From positions 939,501 through 1,003,500 of the forward strand of contig NZ_JAATJM010000001.1 in assembly GCF_011927945.1 (NCBI RefSeq): a DNA stretch of 64,000 bases, written 5' to 3'. Under the pieces are notes generated by a model. The model saw only the letters and a list, made by a program, of their open reading frames with translations. It made no database searches and was not told the origin of the DNA. Every line of letters begins with the position of its first letter. Position 1 is the stretch's first letter. The position numbers and the translations under genes are program-made. The DNA is from Brevundimonas alba (GTDB lineage Bacteria; Pseudomonadota; Alphaproteobacteria; Caulobacterales; Caulobacteraceae). This document shows, one piece after another, positions 28,830-38,003 of the stretch.

Positions 28830-29579
28830 ATGAGCGCCATCTTCCACGCCGGCATCTCCGGCGCTCGCGGCCGGATGGGCCGGGCCGTCTCGGCGGTGCT
28901 GGACGCCCGCGAGGACGTCGTCGTCTCCGCCCGCTTCGACCGGGGCGAAACGCCCGACCTGTCGCTGTGCGACGTGATCATCGACTTCTCGACGCCAGCC
29001 GCCTCGGTGGAACTGGCCCGCGCCTGCGCCGAACGCGGCGGCCCGGCTCTCGTCATCGGCTCCACGGGCCTGTCGCCGGAACAGGACGCCGAAATCCTCA
29101 AGGCGGCCGAGACCGTGGCCATCGTGCGCAGTGGAAACTTCTCGCTCGGCGTCAACATCCTGATCGGACTGGTCGAGCACGCCGCCCAGCGCCTCGACGC
29201 CCGCGACTGGGATATCGAGGTGCTGGAGACGCATCACCGCCGCAAGGCCGACGCCCCCTCGGGCACCGCCTTGATGCTCGGCGAGGCCGCCGCCAACGGC
29301 CGCGACGTCGACCTCGCCGACGTCCGCAGCGCGCCTTGGGACGGCATCACCGGCGAGCGCGAGACGGGCCGCATCGGCTTCGCTTCGCTGCGCGCCGGCG
29401 GCGTCATCGGCGAGCACACCGTCCTGTTCGCCTCGGACGACGAGACCCTGACGCTCAGCCACTCGGCCATCGACCGGTCCCTGTTCGCCAAGGGGGCCGT
29501 CGCCGCCGCCGCCTGGGTCCGCAACCGCAAGCCCGGCCTCTACGACATGCAGGACGTGCTCGGGTTCCGGCAGGCGTGA
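28830..29579 (+). CDS. dapB: 4-hydroxy-tetrahydrodipicolinate reductase DapB
   Basis: DapB reduces the dapA product with NAD(P)H in the diaminopimelate/lysine pathway, supplying peptidoglycan. From ATG 28830 (GGGGGG upstream) it has 249 residues, slightly shorter than the 273 of E. coli. The nucleotide motif [13 protein letters not shown], the catalytic [15 protein letters not shown] segment (His and Lys) and SGNFSLGVN are present. It is probably cotranscribed with dnaJ. A repeat hairpin follows the stop. Confidence 0.96.
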   Translation: MSAIFHAGISGARGRMGRAVSAVLDAREDVVVSARFDRGETPDLSLCDVIIDFSTPAASVELARACAERGGPALVIGSTGLSPEQDAEILKAAETVAIVRSGNFSLGVNILIGLVEHAAQRLDARDWDIEVLETHHRRKADAPSGTALMLGEAAANGRDVDLADVRSAPWDGITGERETGRIGFASLRAGGVIGEHTVLFASDDETLTLSHSAIDRSLFAKGAVAAAAWVRNRKPGLYDMQDVLGFRQA

Positions 29580-29605
29580 TGCCTGGCAGGCTCACGCCTG
29601 CAAGA

Positions 29606-29645
29606 GCGCTATCGCTCGCCGCGCGGCGGCTTGCTGCTTGAGCGC
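29606..29645 (-). repeat. REP-like hairpin element, copy 1
   Basis: This 40-bp element is the reverse complement, at 39 of 40 positions, of the element at 40293-40332. It lies 26 bp after the dapB stop. Its core GCCGC-CGC-GCGGC folds into a hairpin and its ends GCGCT/AGCGC pair. See the matching entries at 40.3 and 41.0 kb. Confidence 0.75.
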
Positions 29646-29668
29646 GGTCCTGGGCGAAGCGTCAGGCC

Positions 29669-30037
29669 TCAGTGCGCGTGGTGGTGCCTACGCCGACCCA
29701 GGCCGCCGGTGAACAGCGACTTGATGAAGAAGAACACCGCGATGACGATCGCATAGCCGAGGAACAGGGCCAGCACGCCCATCCAGAAGGTCAGCGTCAG
29801 CAGGTCGGGCAGCACCAGGGCGCCGCCGTCCAGCATCGGCCGGATCACGCCGATCGCCACATGCACCAGCGCCGCGCCCAGCGCCGTCGCCCACAGCCGG
29901 CTCCACGCCGGCATCAGCAGCGCCGCGAGCACCGCGATCAGCAGGCCCATGACCTGATTGACGCCGTCGAACCCGCCCTGGGCCAGACCGAACACGCTGC
30001 CCAGAAACACACCGATCGAATCGAACAGGGACTCCAT
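29669..30037 (-). CDS. Integral membrane protein of unknown function
   Basis: This 122-residue protein has a short amphipathic N-terminus (MESLFDSIGVFLGSVFG) and three hydrophobic helices (about 28-46, 51-66, 82-110). It ends in a basic, His-rich tail (LGRRRHHHAH). No catalytic motif or family is recognised. The gene is alone on the minus strand between dapB and dut. The His tail might bind metal, but this is only a guess. Confidence 0.65.
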   Translation of the reverse strand: MESLFDSIGVFLGSVFGLAQGGFDGVNQVMGLLIAVLAALLMPAWSRLWATALGAALVHVAIGVIRPMLDGGALVLPDLLTLTFWMGVLALFLGYAIVIAVFFFIKSLFTGGLGRRRHHHAH

Positions 30038-30111
30038 ACGCCGACCTCCGTCATCCTGCGGCCAGCTTGGCCGTGAGCAGGGTTAACGCCGGTCGGCCCA
30101 AATGGCTCCGC

Positions 30112-30561
30112 TTATCGTCCCGTCGAGCCGAATCCGCCCGCGCCGCGCGCCGTTTCGTCCAGCGTTTCGACCTCGACCATGGCCGCCTGTTCGCACCTTG
30201 CAATGACAAGCTGGGCGATGCGCTCGCCCCGCTTGATCACGAACGGCTCCGGGCCATGGTTGATCAGGATGACCCCGACCTCGCCGCGGTAGTCGCTGTC
30301 GATGGTGCCCGGCGAGTTCAGGCAGGTCAGGCCGTGCTTCAGCGCCAGTCCCGACCGCGGCCGCACCTGGGCCTCATAGCCCTGTTCAAGCGCGATCTTC
30401 AGCCCCGTCGGGATCAGCGCCCGCGCCCCGGGCATGAGGATGATGCTGTCGCCCTCCGCCAGCGCCGCCCGCAGGTCCATCCCGGCCGATCCGGAAGTCT
30501 CATAGGCCGGCAGCGGCAGGCCCTCGGCATGCGGCAGGCGTTCGACGCGAACGGTCGTCAT
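30112..30561 (-). CDS. dut: dUTP diphosphatase (dUTPase)
   Basis: Dut cleaves dUTP to dUMP and PPi, keeping uracil out of DNA and feeding thymidylate synthesis. The 149-residue protein has the five trimeric dUTPase motifs: [33 protein letters not shown] and the C-terminal [12 protein letters not shown] arm. It lies 13 bp downstream of coaBC on the same strand, a coaBC-dut pairing widely conserved in bacteria. Confidence 0.97.
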   Translation of the reverse strand: MTTVRVERLPHAEGLPLPAYETSGSAGMDLRAALAEGDSIILMPGARALIPTGLKIALEQGYEAQVRPRSGLALKHGLTCLNSPGTIDSDYRGEVGVILINHGPEPFVIKRGERIAQLVIARCEQAAMVEVETLDETARGAGGFGSTGR

Positions 30562-30574
30562 GGTCGGCGTATCC

Positions 30575-31804
30575 TCAGGCCTTGAAATGATCGGCGATCC
30601 GCATCGCCAGCTTGCGGGCCACGCCGCTCTTCGGCTGGCGCGGCCAGCTTTCGACGTCCCCGCCGCGCGTGAACAGCGTCACCGCATTGCCTTCCGAGCC
30701 GAACACGTCGTCCGACACGTCATTGCCGACGATCCAGTCGCAGCCCTTGCGCGACAGCTTGGCCCGGGCGTTGGCCTCCAGATCCGTCGTCTCGGCGGCG
30801 AAGCCGATGACCAGCTTCGGCCGCAACTTACCTGGAGCCGAAACCCCCGCGAGGATGTCAGGGTTTTCGATCAGGGCCACTGACGGCGGCCCGCCCGGGG
30901 CCTTCTTGATCTTGCCCGAGGCCACGCCGTCGACCCGCCAGTCAGCCACCGCCGCGCTCATCACCGCGATGTCGGCCGGCAGGGCCGCCTGCACCGCCGC
31001 CTGCATCTCTTTCGCCGTCTCGACCCAGACCCGCTCGACACCCACCGGCGCCGCGAGGGCCACCGGCCCGGACACCAGCGTCACCCGCGCCCCCAGCTCC
31101 GCCAGCGCCTCGGCGATGGCGTAGCCCTGCTTGCCGCTGGAGCGGTTGGTCAGGCCTCGCACCGGATCGATCGGCTCGAAGGTCGGCCCGGCCGTGACCA
31201 CCGCCGTGCGTCCCGCCAGAGGCCGTCCGTCCGGTCCCGCCAGCAGTCCCTCGATGGCGGACAGGATCGCCGCCGGCTCCGCCATTCGGCCGGGCCCGAA
31301 CTCGCCGCAGGCCATCTCGCCCTCATCCGGGCCCACAACGGCGACGCCATGGAAGCCGTCGAAGCCTTTCAGCCGCTCGACGTTGGCCTGCACCGCCGGG
31401 TGAAGCCACATGCGAACATTCATCGCCGGCGCCAGCAGAACCTTCTTGTCCGTGGCCAGCAGGGTGGTGGAGGCGAGGTCGTCGGCCAGGCCGTTGGCCG
31501 CCTTGGCGATCAGCCCGGCCGTGGCCGGCGCCACGACCACCAGATCGGCCCAGCGCGACAGCTCGATATGGCCCATGGCCGTCTCGTCTTCGGGCATGAA
31601 CAGCGCCTGCCGCACGGGATGGCCGGTCAGGGCCGCCAGCGACATCGGCGTGACGAACTCGGCCCCGGCCGGCGTCAGCACGCTCATGACCCCGGCCCCG
31701 GCCTTCTTGAGTAGCCGCACCAGCTCCAGCGCCTTGTAGGCGGCGATGCCGCCGCCGACGATCAGCAGGATCTTGCGTCCGGAAAGCGTCGCCGCGGGGG
31801 TCAT
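30575..31804 (-). CDS. coaBC: Bifunctional phosphopantothenoylcysteine decarboxylase/ligase CoaBC
   Basis: CoaBC joins cysteine to 4'-phosphopantothenate and decarboxylates the product in CoA synthesis. In 409 residues the N-terminal flavoprotein part ([24 protein letters not shown], catalytic Cys in [11 protein letters not shown]) is followed by the CoaB part ([25 protein letters not shown], cited as TFEPIDPVR and [14 protein letters not shown] and KIKK). The start is ATG 31804. Its upstream region, shared with a divergent lipoprotein gene, holds a LexA-type box. Confidence 0.96.
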   Translation of the reverse strand: MTPAATLSGRKILLIVGGGIAAYKALELVRLLKKAGAGVMSVLTPAGAEFVTPMSLAALTGHPVRQALFMPEDETAMGHIELSRWADLVVVAPATAGLIAKAANGLADDLASTTLLATDKKVLLAPAMNVRMWLHPAVQANVERLKGFDGFHGVAVVGPDEGEMACGEFGPGRMAEPAAILSAIEGLLAGPDGRPLAGRTAVVTAGPTFEPIDPVRGLTNRSSGKQGYAIAEALAELGARVTLVSGPVALAAPVGVERVWVETAKEMQAAVQAALPADIAVMSAAVADWRVDGVASGKIKKAPGGPPSVALIENPDILAGVSAPGKLRPKLVIGFAAETTDLEANARAKLSRKGCDWIVGNDVSDDVFGSEGNAVTLFTRGGDVESWPRQPKSGVARKLAMRIADHFKA

Positions 31805-31858
31805 TCCGTTGATCTAGCGATCCCGCCCCCCGGCGTCGAGGGAGGCGACCCCAAACAA

Positions 31859-31873
31859 GAACATTGCAAGAAC
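31859..31873 (-). promoter_or_regulatory. Candidate LexA (SOS) box
   Basis: GAACATTGCAAGAAC is a perfect GAAC-N7-GAAC, the reverse of the alphaproteobacterial LexA operator GTTC-N7-GTTC. It sits 49 bp before the rightward lipoprotein gene and 54 bp before leftward coaBC, so it could control either. At this GC content about one chance match per window of this size is expected, so the promoter position matters. Confidence 0.5.
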
Positions 31874-31876
31874 AAA

Positions 31877-31889
31877 ATAACGGCGTTAT
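31877..31889. promoter_or_regulatory. 13-bp palindrome ATAACG-G-CGTTAT
   Basis: A perfect 6-1-6 inverted repeat lies three bases after the candidate LexA box and 33 bp before the lipoprotein start. It may be an operator or overlap the -10 region. No regulator is assigned. Confidence 0.4.
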
Positions 31890-31922
31890 GGACTCCCGGC
31901 GGGTTGAACCACGGAGGGTGCG

Positions 31923-32447
31923 ATGATCGGCAGGACGTTGAGGACGGTATCGATGACAGGCGCGGCGCTGGCGCTGCTGGGCCTGCTGGGCTGCGGCAAT
32001 GGCGGCTCGGCGGTGGAGACGCGAGACCGGGCGGCGGAGGGGGCGGAAGCCGTTTTGACCTCGGCCGCCGGAAGCACGGCCGAGGCGGCCGAGACCGTTC
32101 CGGAAAAGGCGAAGCCGGCGCTGACCGCCAACCGGCGCGAAACGGTGGACGCCAAGATCGCCCGTTTGTTCGAGCGCAACGGCGCCGATTTCGGCGCGGC
32201 GTCGGCCGAGGACTATCTGGCCAAGGTCCAAGCCTTCACCGGCCGGCCGCCGGCGGGAACGGATCGGGTCGAAAGGCCCAATGGCGACGTCCTGCTGTAT
32301 CAGGCCTCGACCAACACCTTCGCGGTCGTGTCGCGGGACGGCGTGGCCAAGACCATGTTCAAGCCGCGCGACGGCGCCGCCTACTGGGCCGAACAGAAGG
32401 CGGCCGCTCCCACCTTCGGGCGGGGCAGGGCCTCTTCGTCAGAGTAG
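31923..32447 (+). CDS. Lipoprotein with a polymorphic-toxin-like C-terminal module
   Basis: This 174-residue protein has a signal and lipobox LLGC (Cys24), an Ala/Glu-rich spacer, and from about residue 75 a compact domain: KIARLFERNGADFG, AEDYLAKVQAF, RPNGDVLLYQ, NTFAVVSRDGVAKTMFKP. From memory that order resembles C-terminal modules of CDI/RHS effectors, some with RNase-like BECR folds. In those the first motif usually reads F..HG.eFG; here it is ERNG, so the His is missing. GGAGG precedes ATG 31923. No immunity-like gene follows. A LexA-type box is upstream. The family match is tentative. Confidence 0.55.
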   Translation: MIGRTLRTVSMTGAALALLGLLGCGNGGSAVETRDRAAEGAEAVLTSAAGSTAEAAETVPEKAKPALTANRRETVDAKIARLFERNGADFGAASAEDYLAKVQAFTGRPPAGTDRVERPNGDVLLYQASTNTFAVVSRDGVAKTMFKPRDGAAYWAEQKAAAPTFGRGRASSSE

Positions 32448-32463
32448 GGAGGCTGGACGGGCG

Positions 32464-32880
32464 TTACGCCTCGTCCGTTTCCTTGCGGTCGGCCATGTCG
32501 CGGATCAGCTCCAGCGCCAGCTTCTGCTGGCGGCTGGACAGCTGCGGGGCAAGGCGCCCGATCTCGATCGTGTAGCGGGTGGCCGGGAAGTCGTGGTCGA
32601 ACGCGCCGCCGCCCTCGGCCATTCCGGCCAGCTGGGCGCCCGTCAGGCCTTCGAAGAAGAAGCCGATGTCGACCTTGAAGAAGCGGGCGATGTCCCAGAG
32701 CTTGGAGGCCGAGATGCGGTTGGCGCCCTTCTCGTATTTCTGGATCTGCTGGAAGGTCAGGCCCAGGGCCCGGCCGAGATCGCTCTGGTTATAGCCGAGC
32801 GCCAAACGCTTCTCGCACACGCGCCGTCCGACGTGCCGATCCACGGGATGAGGTCCGTCCTCGCCCTTGCCTCTCGCCAT
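32464..32880 (-). CDS. XRE-family transcriptional regulator (PraR/PhrR-like)
   Basis: The 138-residue protein has a helix-turn-helix with VGRRVCEKRLALGYNQSDLGRALGLTFQQIQKYEKGANRISASKL, cited here as GYNQSDLGRALG and QQIQKYEKGANRISASKL, then an FFFEGL loop and a C-terminal helical part. This layout matches alphaproteobacterial PraR/PhrR regulators, which in rhizobia lie next to lnt and metK. Here lnt is the neighbour at 157 bp upstream. It converges on the lipoprotein gene. Targets are unknown. Confidence 0.85.
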   Translation of the reverse strand: MARGKGEDGPHPVDRHVGRRVCEKRLALGYNQSDLGRALGLTFQQIQKYEKGANRISASKLWDIARFFKVDIGFFFEGLTGAQLAGMAEGGGAFDHDFPATRYTIEIGRLAPQLSSRQQKLALELIRDMADRKETDEA

Positions 32881-33036
32881 TGTCCGTCTTGCCTTCTCGT
32901 GGGTGAAGCTTGGTCTGAATGCGCCTGCTTCGGCCCGCTGTCACGGAAAAACGCTCAGTTTTCGGCCTCGGTGCAGCCTTGGGTTGATCAAGCGTTTCCG
33001 CACCTCACCGACGACGGGAAAAGCGCCGAACACAGG

Positions 33037-34638
33037 TTAATTTGCGCGGGTCAGCCGGCGCCGAAGCCTCTGTTCGACAGCGAGGGGAGACAGCGCCAGA
33101 AGCAGGCCGAGCGCGAACAGCAGGTCGCCGAACCGGCCATACACGGTGGCCGGTCCCGGCTCGGGCAGTCGCGCGTCGATCACGCCGCTCTCGCCCGGCT
33201 CGAGGCGCTGGTCGCCCACCACGCGTCCCCACGGATCGATCATCGCCGACACCCCGGTCGGGGTGGAGCGGACCACCGGCAGACCCGTCTCGATGGCACG
33301 ATAGCTGGCGAGGTTCAGATGCTGCTGCGGACCGGAGGTTCGCCCGAACCAGGCGTCATTGGAGATGTTGGCGATCCAGCGCGGCCGCTCCGCCGCGCCG
33401 GGCGTGAAGCCGGGGTAGAGGCTCTCGTAGCAGATCAGCGGCTGGACCCGGGGCAGTCCGGGAATCGAGATCGGAGCGGGTCTGGCGCCCGCGCTGAAGT
33501 CCAGCGGCATATGCGTCAGGCTGCGAACACCCAGCGCCCCCATCACCGCGCCCGCGGGCAGGTATTCGCCAAACGGCACCAGCCGGTATTTGTCGTAGGT
33601 CGCCGTGATCCGCAGGCCGTCGCCGCCCTCGTCCGTCAGGGCCAGCAGGCTGTTGTAATAGCGCGCGCCATCGGGCGCCGCCGGGTCCGCTACGCCGCGT
33701 CCGAGACCGAGGATCAGGCTCTGGCCCGGCTGGACCGCGCGGGCGATGGCGACGGCGTCCGGCGATCCGGGTGCGAACACCTGATTGGCCGAGGCGGGCA
33801 GCGCACCTTCCGGCCAGATGATCACGTCCGGGATCACCGCCCCCGGCCGCGCGGTCAGGTTCACATAGCGGTCGACGATGTCCTGATAGGCTTCTGGCGT
33901 CCATTTTGACTCCTGCGCCACGTCCGCCTGGACAATCCGCACGACCGTGTCGGTGAAGTCGGGGCGCGCCGCCGAAAGCCGCACGGTTCCGCCGATCAGA
34001 AGCGCCGACAGAGCCAGCACGCCCAGCACCGCCGCCCCGATACGGGCCTTGCGCGGTCCCGCGCCCGCCAGCGGGCCGAACGCCGACACCGCCGCGACCG
34101 TGACGAGGCTCAGCCCATAGACGCCCACGACGGAGGCGAACTGTGACCCGGCCGACCCGGCCTTCCAGCTCGCTCCGGCGGGGTTCCACGGGAAGCCGGT
34201 CAGCACATGGCCGCGCAGCCATTCCAGCAGGCAGAACAGGCCCGCGAACACCAGGACCCGGCCCACGCCTGACGGGGCGAACCGACGGTACAGCGCCGTG
34301 GCCGCGCCCCAGAACAGGCCCAGGCCGATCGGCAGCAGCGAGGCCGCGAACGGCGCCATCCACGCCTGTTCGGGATTGACCAGAAAGGCCTCGGCCACCC
34401 ACCAGCAGCTGATGAAGAAATAGGCGAAGCCGGCCAGCCACCCCATCCAGAAGCCGCCGCGCGTCGTCGCCGACCGCTCGGCCAGCAGCATGAGCAGGGG
34501 ATAGCCCAGCAGACCGGGCAGGATTCCGAACGGCGGATGCGCCAGCGCCGCCCCGGCGCCGGCCAGCAGGGCCAGGGCGATGCGTCCGAAACGCAGAATC
34601 AGGCGGTCGCGGCGGGAAGCGGGGTCAAGCGTCAGCAT
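33037..34638 (-). CDS. lnt: Apolipoprotein N-acyltransferase Lnt
   Basis: Lnt adds the third acyl chain to the N-terminal Cys of outer-membrane lipoproteins. From ATG 34638 it has 533 residues: N-terminal membrane helices and a nitrilase domain with catalytic Glu in WPEGALP, Lys in YDKYRLVPFGEYLP and Cys in LICYESLYPG. The frame continued upstream to 34674 lacks support. The start overlaps the ybeY stop by 14 bp, so it belongs to miaB-phoH-ybeY-lnt. A corC/tlyC gene often found between ybeY and lnt is absent. Confidence 0.95.
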   Translation of the reverse strand: MLTLDPASRRDRLILRFGRIALALLAGAGAALAHPPFGILPGLLGYPLLMLLAERSATTRGGFWMGWLAGFAYFFISCWWVAEAFLVNPEQAWMAPFAASLLPIGLGLFWGAATALYRRFAPSGVGRVLVFAGLFCLLEWLRGHVLTGFPWNPAGASWKAGSAGSQFASVVGVYGLSLVTVAAVSAFGPLAGAGPRKARIGAAVLGVLALSALLIGGTVRLSAARPDFTDTVVRIVQADVAQESKWTPEAYQDIVDRYVNLTARPGAVIPDVIIWPEGALPASANQVFAPGSPDAVAIARAVQPGQSLILGLGRGVADPAAPDGARYYNSLLALTDEGGDGLRITATYDKYRLVPFGEYLPAGAVMGALGVRSLTHMPLDFSAGARPAPISIPGLPRVQPLICYESLYPGFTPGAAERPRWIANISNDAWFGRTSGPQQHLNLASYRAIETGLPVVRSTPTGVSAMIDPWGRVVGDQRLEPGESGVIDARLPEPGPATVYGRFGDLLFALGLLLALSPLAVEQRLRRRLTRAN

Positions 34639-35074
34639 CGGCCCTGTATGGGTCCGCGACGCCCAGCGTGGCAAGGATGGACCGTTCCTCGGCCTCCATC
34701 TCCTCCGCCTCGCCTTCGTCCACGTGGTCCCGGCCCAGCAGGTGCAGCACGCCGTGCACGGTCAGGTGCGACAGGTGGTCGGCCAGCGACTTGCCCTGCG
34801 CCTGCGCCTCCGCCGCGCAGACGCCGTAGGCCAGCACGAGGTCGCCGAGGTGCGGCGTCGCGCTCTCGGCTGCGGGGAACGACAGCACATTGGTCGGCCG
34901 GTCCTTGTCGCGGAAGCGGGCGTTCAGGTCCTGCACCGCCGCGTCGTCGGTCAGCAGCACCACGACGTCGCCCTCGACGGTTCCCAGCGCCGCCGTCGCC
35001 GCCCGCTGGGCCACCGCCGCCGCTTCTGGCAGGGCCGCCGTCCAGGCTTCGTCCTCGACCTCGACCTCGATCAC
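34625..35074 (-). CDS. ybeY: Endoribonuclease YbeY (rRNA maturation factor)
   Basis: YbeY is a zinc-dependent RNase for 16S rRNA 3' processing and ribosome quality control. The 149-residue protein has its signature HGVLHLLGRDH with ligands His107, His111 and His117, and TNVLSFP upstream. The start is GTG 35074, overlapping the phoH stop as GTGA. It overlaps lnt downstream. Confidence 0.95.
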   Translation of the reverse strand: MIEVEVEDEAWTAALPEAAAVAQRAATAALGTVEGDVVVLLTDDAAVQDLNARFRDKDRPTNVLSFPAAESATPHLGDLVLAYGVCAAEAQAQGKSLADHLSHLTVHGVLHLLGRDHVDEGEAEEMEAEERSILATLGVADPYRADADA

Positions 35075-36066
35075 CGGCCCGTGTCTTCCAGATCGGCGGC
35101 CGGGCGGTGAGCCGAGGCGTCGGCGTCATAGGCCCGCACAATGCGCTCGACCATGGCGTGGCGGACCACGTCCTGGGCCTGGAAGGTCTGGATGGCGACG
35201 CCCTTCACGTCCTTGAGGATGCGCAGCGCGTGGCTGAGGCCGGAATCGCGCGGGTTCAGCAGATCGACCTGCGACGGGTCGCCGGTCACCACCATCCGCG
35301 CGCCCTCGCCCAGCCGGGTCAGCACCATCTTCATCTGCAGCCGCGAGGTGTTCTGGGCCTCGTCGACGATGATGAACGCGTGGGCCAGCGTCCGGCCGCG
35401 CATGAAGGCGATCGGCGCCGCCTCGATCTCGCCCTTGTCCCGCCGGCGGCGCACGTCGTCGGGTCCGAGGATGTCGTTCAGCGCCTCCCAGATGGGCGCC
35501 AGATAGGGGTCGACCTTCTCGTTCAGGTCGCCTGGGAGGAAGCCCAGCTTCTCCCCCGCTTCGACGGCCGGCCGGGTGATGACCAACCGGTCGACCTGCC
35601 CCCGCCGCAGCAGCGAGGCGCCGTAGGCGGCGGCCAGAAACGTCTTGCCCGTCCCCGCCGGACCGACGCCGAAAGTCAGCTCGCAGCGCGACAGCATGTC
35701 CAGATAGTTGGCCTGTGCCGCCGTCTTGGGCGCGATGGCCCCGCGCCGCCCGACCGGCAGGGCCACGGCGTTGGGGGCCACGGTCCCCTGCCCTTCCCTC
35801 GGCTGGGTCGCGGCCGCGCCCAGCGCCGTGCGCACGTCCGCCTCGGTGATCTCCGCCCCACTTTCCGAGCGTTTGGCGAGGGTCTCGATCACCCGCTTGG
35901 CCTGCGCCCGGTCGCGGGTCGAGCCGTTGATGGTCACCCCGCCGCCCGGCGCCTCGACCAGCACCTTGAACGCATCCTCGATCAGGGCGATGTGGCGGCT
36001 GTGCGGACCCACGACGGCCCGCAGGGCGGCGTCGTCCAACGCCAGGAACTCACTCTCACGCGCCAT
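35071..36066 (-). CDS. ybeZ: PhoH-like ATPase (YbeZ)
   Basis: PhoH/YbeZ proteins are P-loop ATPases that act with YbeY in rRNA metabolism. The 331-residue protein has Walker A GPAGTGKTFLA, VITRPAVEAGEKLGFLPGD, Walker B AFIIVDEAQNT and VVTGDPSQVDL. ATG 36066 overlaps the miaB stop by one base (TGATG), which is why I prefer it to the TTG just upstream. The gene is part of the tightly coupled miaB-ybeZ-ybeY-lnt operon. Confidence 0.95.
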   Translation of the reverse strand: MARESEFLALDDAALRAVVGPHSRHIALIEDAFKVLVEAPGGGVTINGSTRDRAQAKRVIETLAKRSESGAEITEADVRTALGAAATQPREGQGTVAPNAVALPVGRRGAIAPKTAAQANYLDMLSRCELTFGVGPAGTGKTFLAAAYGASLLRRGQVDRLVITRPAVEAGEKLGFLPGDLNEKVDPYLAPIWEALNDILGPDDVRRRRDKGEIEAAPIAFMRGRTLAHAFIIVDEAQNTSRLQMKMVLTRLGEGARMVVTGDPSQVDLLNPRDSGLSHALRILKDVKGVAIQTFQAQDVVRHAMVERIVRAYDADASAHRPAADLEDTGR

Positions 36067-37490
36067 CAAGCGGCCTTCTGTTCAACGAGGCGGCCGGTCA
36101 GGGAATTCTGCTGGCCGGTCAGGATCTCCACCAGAACGATCTGGCCGATCAGGTGATCCGCGTGATCCACATGCACCGACTGCAGCCAGGGCGAGCGACC
36201 CACCGCCTGCGCCCGCGACGCATGCCGCCCCGGCCGCTCGAACAGCACCGGCATGACCATGCCCGCCCGCGATGCATTGAAGGCGATCTGCTGTTCGGTC
36301 AGCAGGGTCTGCAGCGCCTGCAGCCGCGCCTTCTTCAACGCGCCCGGAACCTGCCCGGCCATGGTCGCCGCCGGCGTGCCGGGCCGCGGCGAATACATGA
36401 AGCTGAAGGCCGAGGCGTAGGTCACCCGCCGCACCAGATCCATCGTCTGCTCGAAATCGGCGTCCGTCTCACCGGGGAAGCCGACGATGAAGTCGCCCGA
36501 CATCGCCATGTCCGGCCGCGCCTCGCGGATACGGTCGATCAGCTCGACGTATTTCGTCCGCCCGTGCTTGCGGTTCATCAGCCTCAGGATGCGGTCCGAT
36601 CCCGCCTGCACCGGCAGGTGCAGCCACGGCATCATCTGCGGCAGATCCCGGTGCGCCGCGATCAGCTCATCGGTGAAGTCGTTCGGATGGCTGGTCGTGT
36701 AGCGAATCCGGTCCAGCCCGGAGACCTCCGCCAGGGCGAAGGCCAGCCGCGCCAGAGTCGACGGCGTCCCGTCCGCCCCCTCGCCATTGTAAGCGTTGAC
36801 GTTCTGCCCCAGCAGGGTGACCTCGCGCACGCCGCGCGCCGCCAACTCCCGCGCCTCCGCCAGCACGTCCGCGACCGGCCGCGACCACTCGGCCCCGCGC
36901 GTATAGGGCACGACGCAGAAGCTGCAGAATTTGTCGCACCCCTCCTGCACCGTCAGGAAGGCGGTGACGCCCTCCCCGCCGCGCGGGACCCTGAGGGCGT
37001 CGAACTTCTCGTTTGGTGCGAAGTCGGCTCCGATCCTCTCGCCCCGCGCCCTCGCCGTCCGCGTCAGCAGCTCCGGCAGCTGGTGATAGGCCTGCGGTCC
37101 GACGACCAGATCGACCGCCGGCTGCCGCCTGATGATCTCCTCGCCCTCGGCCTGGGCGACGCAGCCCGCCACGGCGATGATCATCGAATTCTTCGACGTC
37201 CCGCTTTCCGTATTCGAATTCCTCGCCCGGGCGTCCTTCAATTCCCTCAGCTTGCCGAGCTCGGAATAGATCTTCTCGGCCGCCTTCTCGCGGATGTGGC
37301 AGGTGTTGAGGATGACGAAGTCGGCGTCCGCCGCCGTGTCCGTCGCGGCATAGCCCAGCGGGCGCAGCACATCGGCCATCCGCTCGGAGTCATACACGTT
37401 CATCTGGCAGCCGTAGGTCTTGATGAACAGACGCTTCGGCGCGGCGCCCGCCTCATCCTTTCCCGGCTGCGAAACAAGGGTTTCGGTCAT
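36066..37490 (-). CDS. miaB: tRNA-2-methylthio-N6-dimethylallyladenosine synthase MiaB
   Basis: MiaB is a radical-SAM enzyme that methylthiolates i6A37 in tRNAs. The 474-residue protein has the N-terminal MTTase domain with cluster Cys in [23 protein letters not shown] and [10 protein letters not shown]. The radical-SAM motif is CDKFCSFC, with the GQNVNAY element and a C-terminal TRAM domain. An Asn/Ser-rich insert ([17 protein letters not shown]) in the N-terminal domain is unusual. fur lies 6 bp upstream. Confidence 0.96.
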   Translation of the reverse strand: MTETLVSQPGKDEAGAAPKRLFIKTYGCQMNVYDSERMADVLRPLGYAATDTAADADFVILNTCHIREKAAEKIYSELGKLRELKDARARNSNTESGTSKNSMIIAVAGCVAQAEGEEIIRRQPAVDLVVGPQAYHQLPELLTRTARARGERIGADFAPNEKFDALRVPRGGEGVTAFLTVQEGCDKFCSFCVVPYTRGAEWSRPVADVLAEARELAARGVREVTLLGQNVNAYNGEGADGTPSTLARLAFALAEVSGLDRIRYTTSHPNDFTDELIAAHRDLPQMMPWLHLPVQAGSDRILRLMNRKHGRTKYVELIDRIREARPDMAMSGDFIVGFPGETDADFEQTMDLVRRVTYASAFSFMYSPRPGTPAATMAGQVPGALKKARLQALQTLLTEQQIAFNASRAGMVMPVLFERPGRHASRAQAVGRSPWLQSVHVDHADHLIGQIVLVEILTGQQNSLTGRLVEQKAA

Positions 37491-37496
37491 ACGGCG

Positions 37497-37976
37497 TCAG
37501 CCGATGTCGGCTGGGTCCACGCGCGCCGCGTGCCGCTTGAAGATCAGTCCCTCGCGGCTGGACGGCTCCGCGCCGTCGATCGGCTTGCCGTAGAGCTCCA
37601 GCTTGTGGCCGATCAGTTCGAAGCCCAACCGCTCGGCGATCTCCGTCTTCAGCCGCTCGATCTCGGCGTCGAAGAACTCGATCACCTCGCCCGTGCGGGT
37701 GTCGATCAGGTGGTCGTGATGGTCATCGCCCGCCTCCTCGTAGCGCGACCGCCCGTCACCGAAGTCATGCTTCTCAACGACCCCCGCTTCCTCGAACAGC
37801 CGCACCGTGCGGTAGACGGTGGCGATCGAGATGTGCGGATCGATCGACGAGGCGCGGCGGTACAGCTCCTCGACGTCGGGGTGATCCTCGGCGCTGGACA
37901 GGACCCGGGCGATGACGCGCCGCTGCTCGGTCATGCGCATGCCGCGCTCGGCGCAGAGTTTCTCGATCCGGTCCAT
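37497..37976 (-). CDS. fur: Ferric uptake regulator family protein (Fur/Mur type)
   Basis: The 159-residue protein has the Fur winged helix (RMTEQRRVIARVL, ISIATVYRTVRLFEEAGVV) and the metal site HHDHLID (His86, His87, His89). It has only one Cys (Cys8) and no C-terminal CxxC, so the structural zinc site of E. coli Fur is missing, as is common for alphaproteobacterial Fur/Mur proteins. It senses Fe2+ or Mn2+; which one cannot be told. The neighbours miaB and rimI-tsaB match the Caulobacter arrangement. Confidence 0.92.
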   Translation of the reverse strand: MDRIEKLCAERGMRMTEQRRVIARVLSSAEDHPDVEELYRRASSIDPHISIATVYRTVRLFEEAGVVEKHDFGDGRSRYEEAGDDHHDHLIDTRTGEVIEFFDAEIERLKTEIAERLGFELIGHKLELYGKPIDGAEPSSREGLIFKRHAARVDPADIG

Positions 37977-38003
37977 GGCGGGAGAATAGGCGGGCGGCGC
38001 GCC

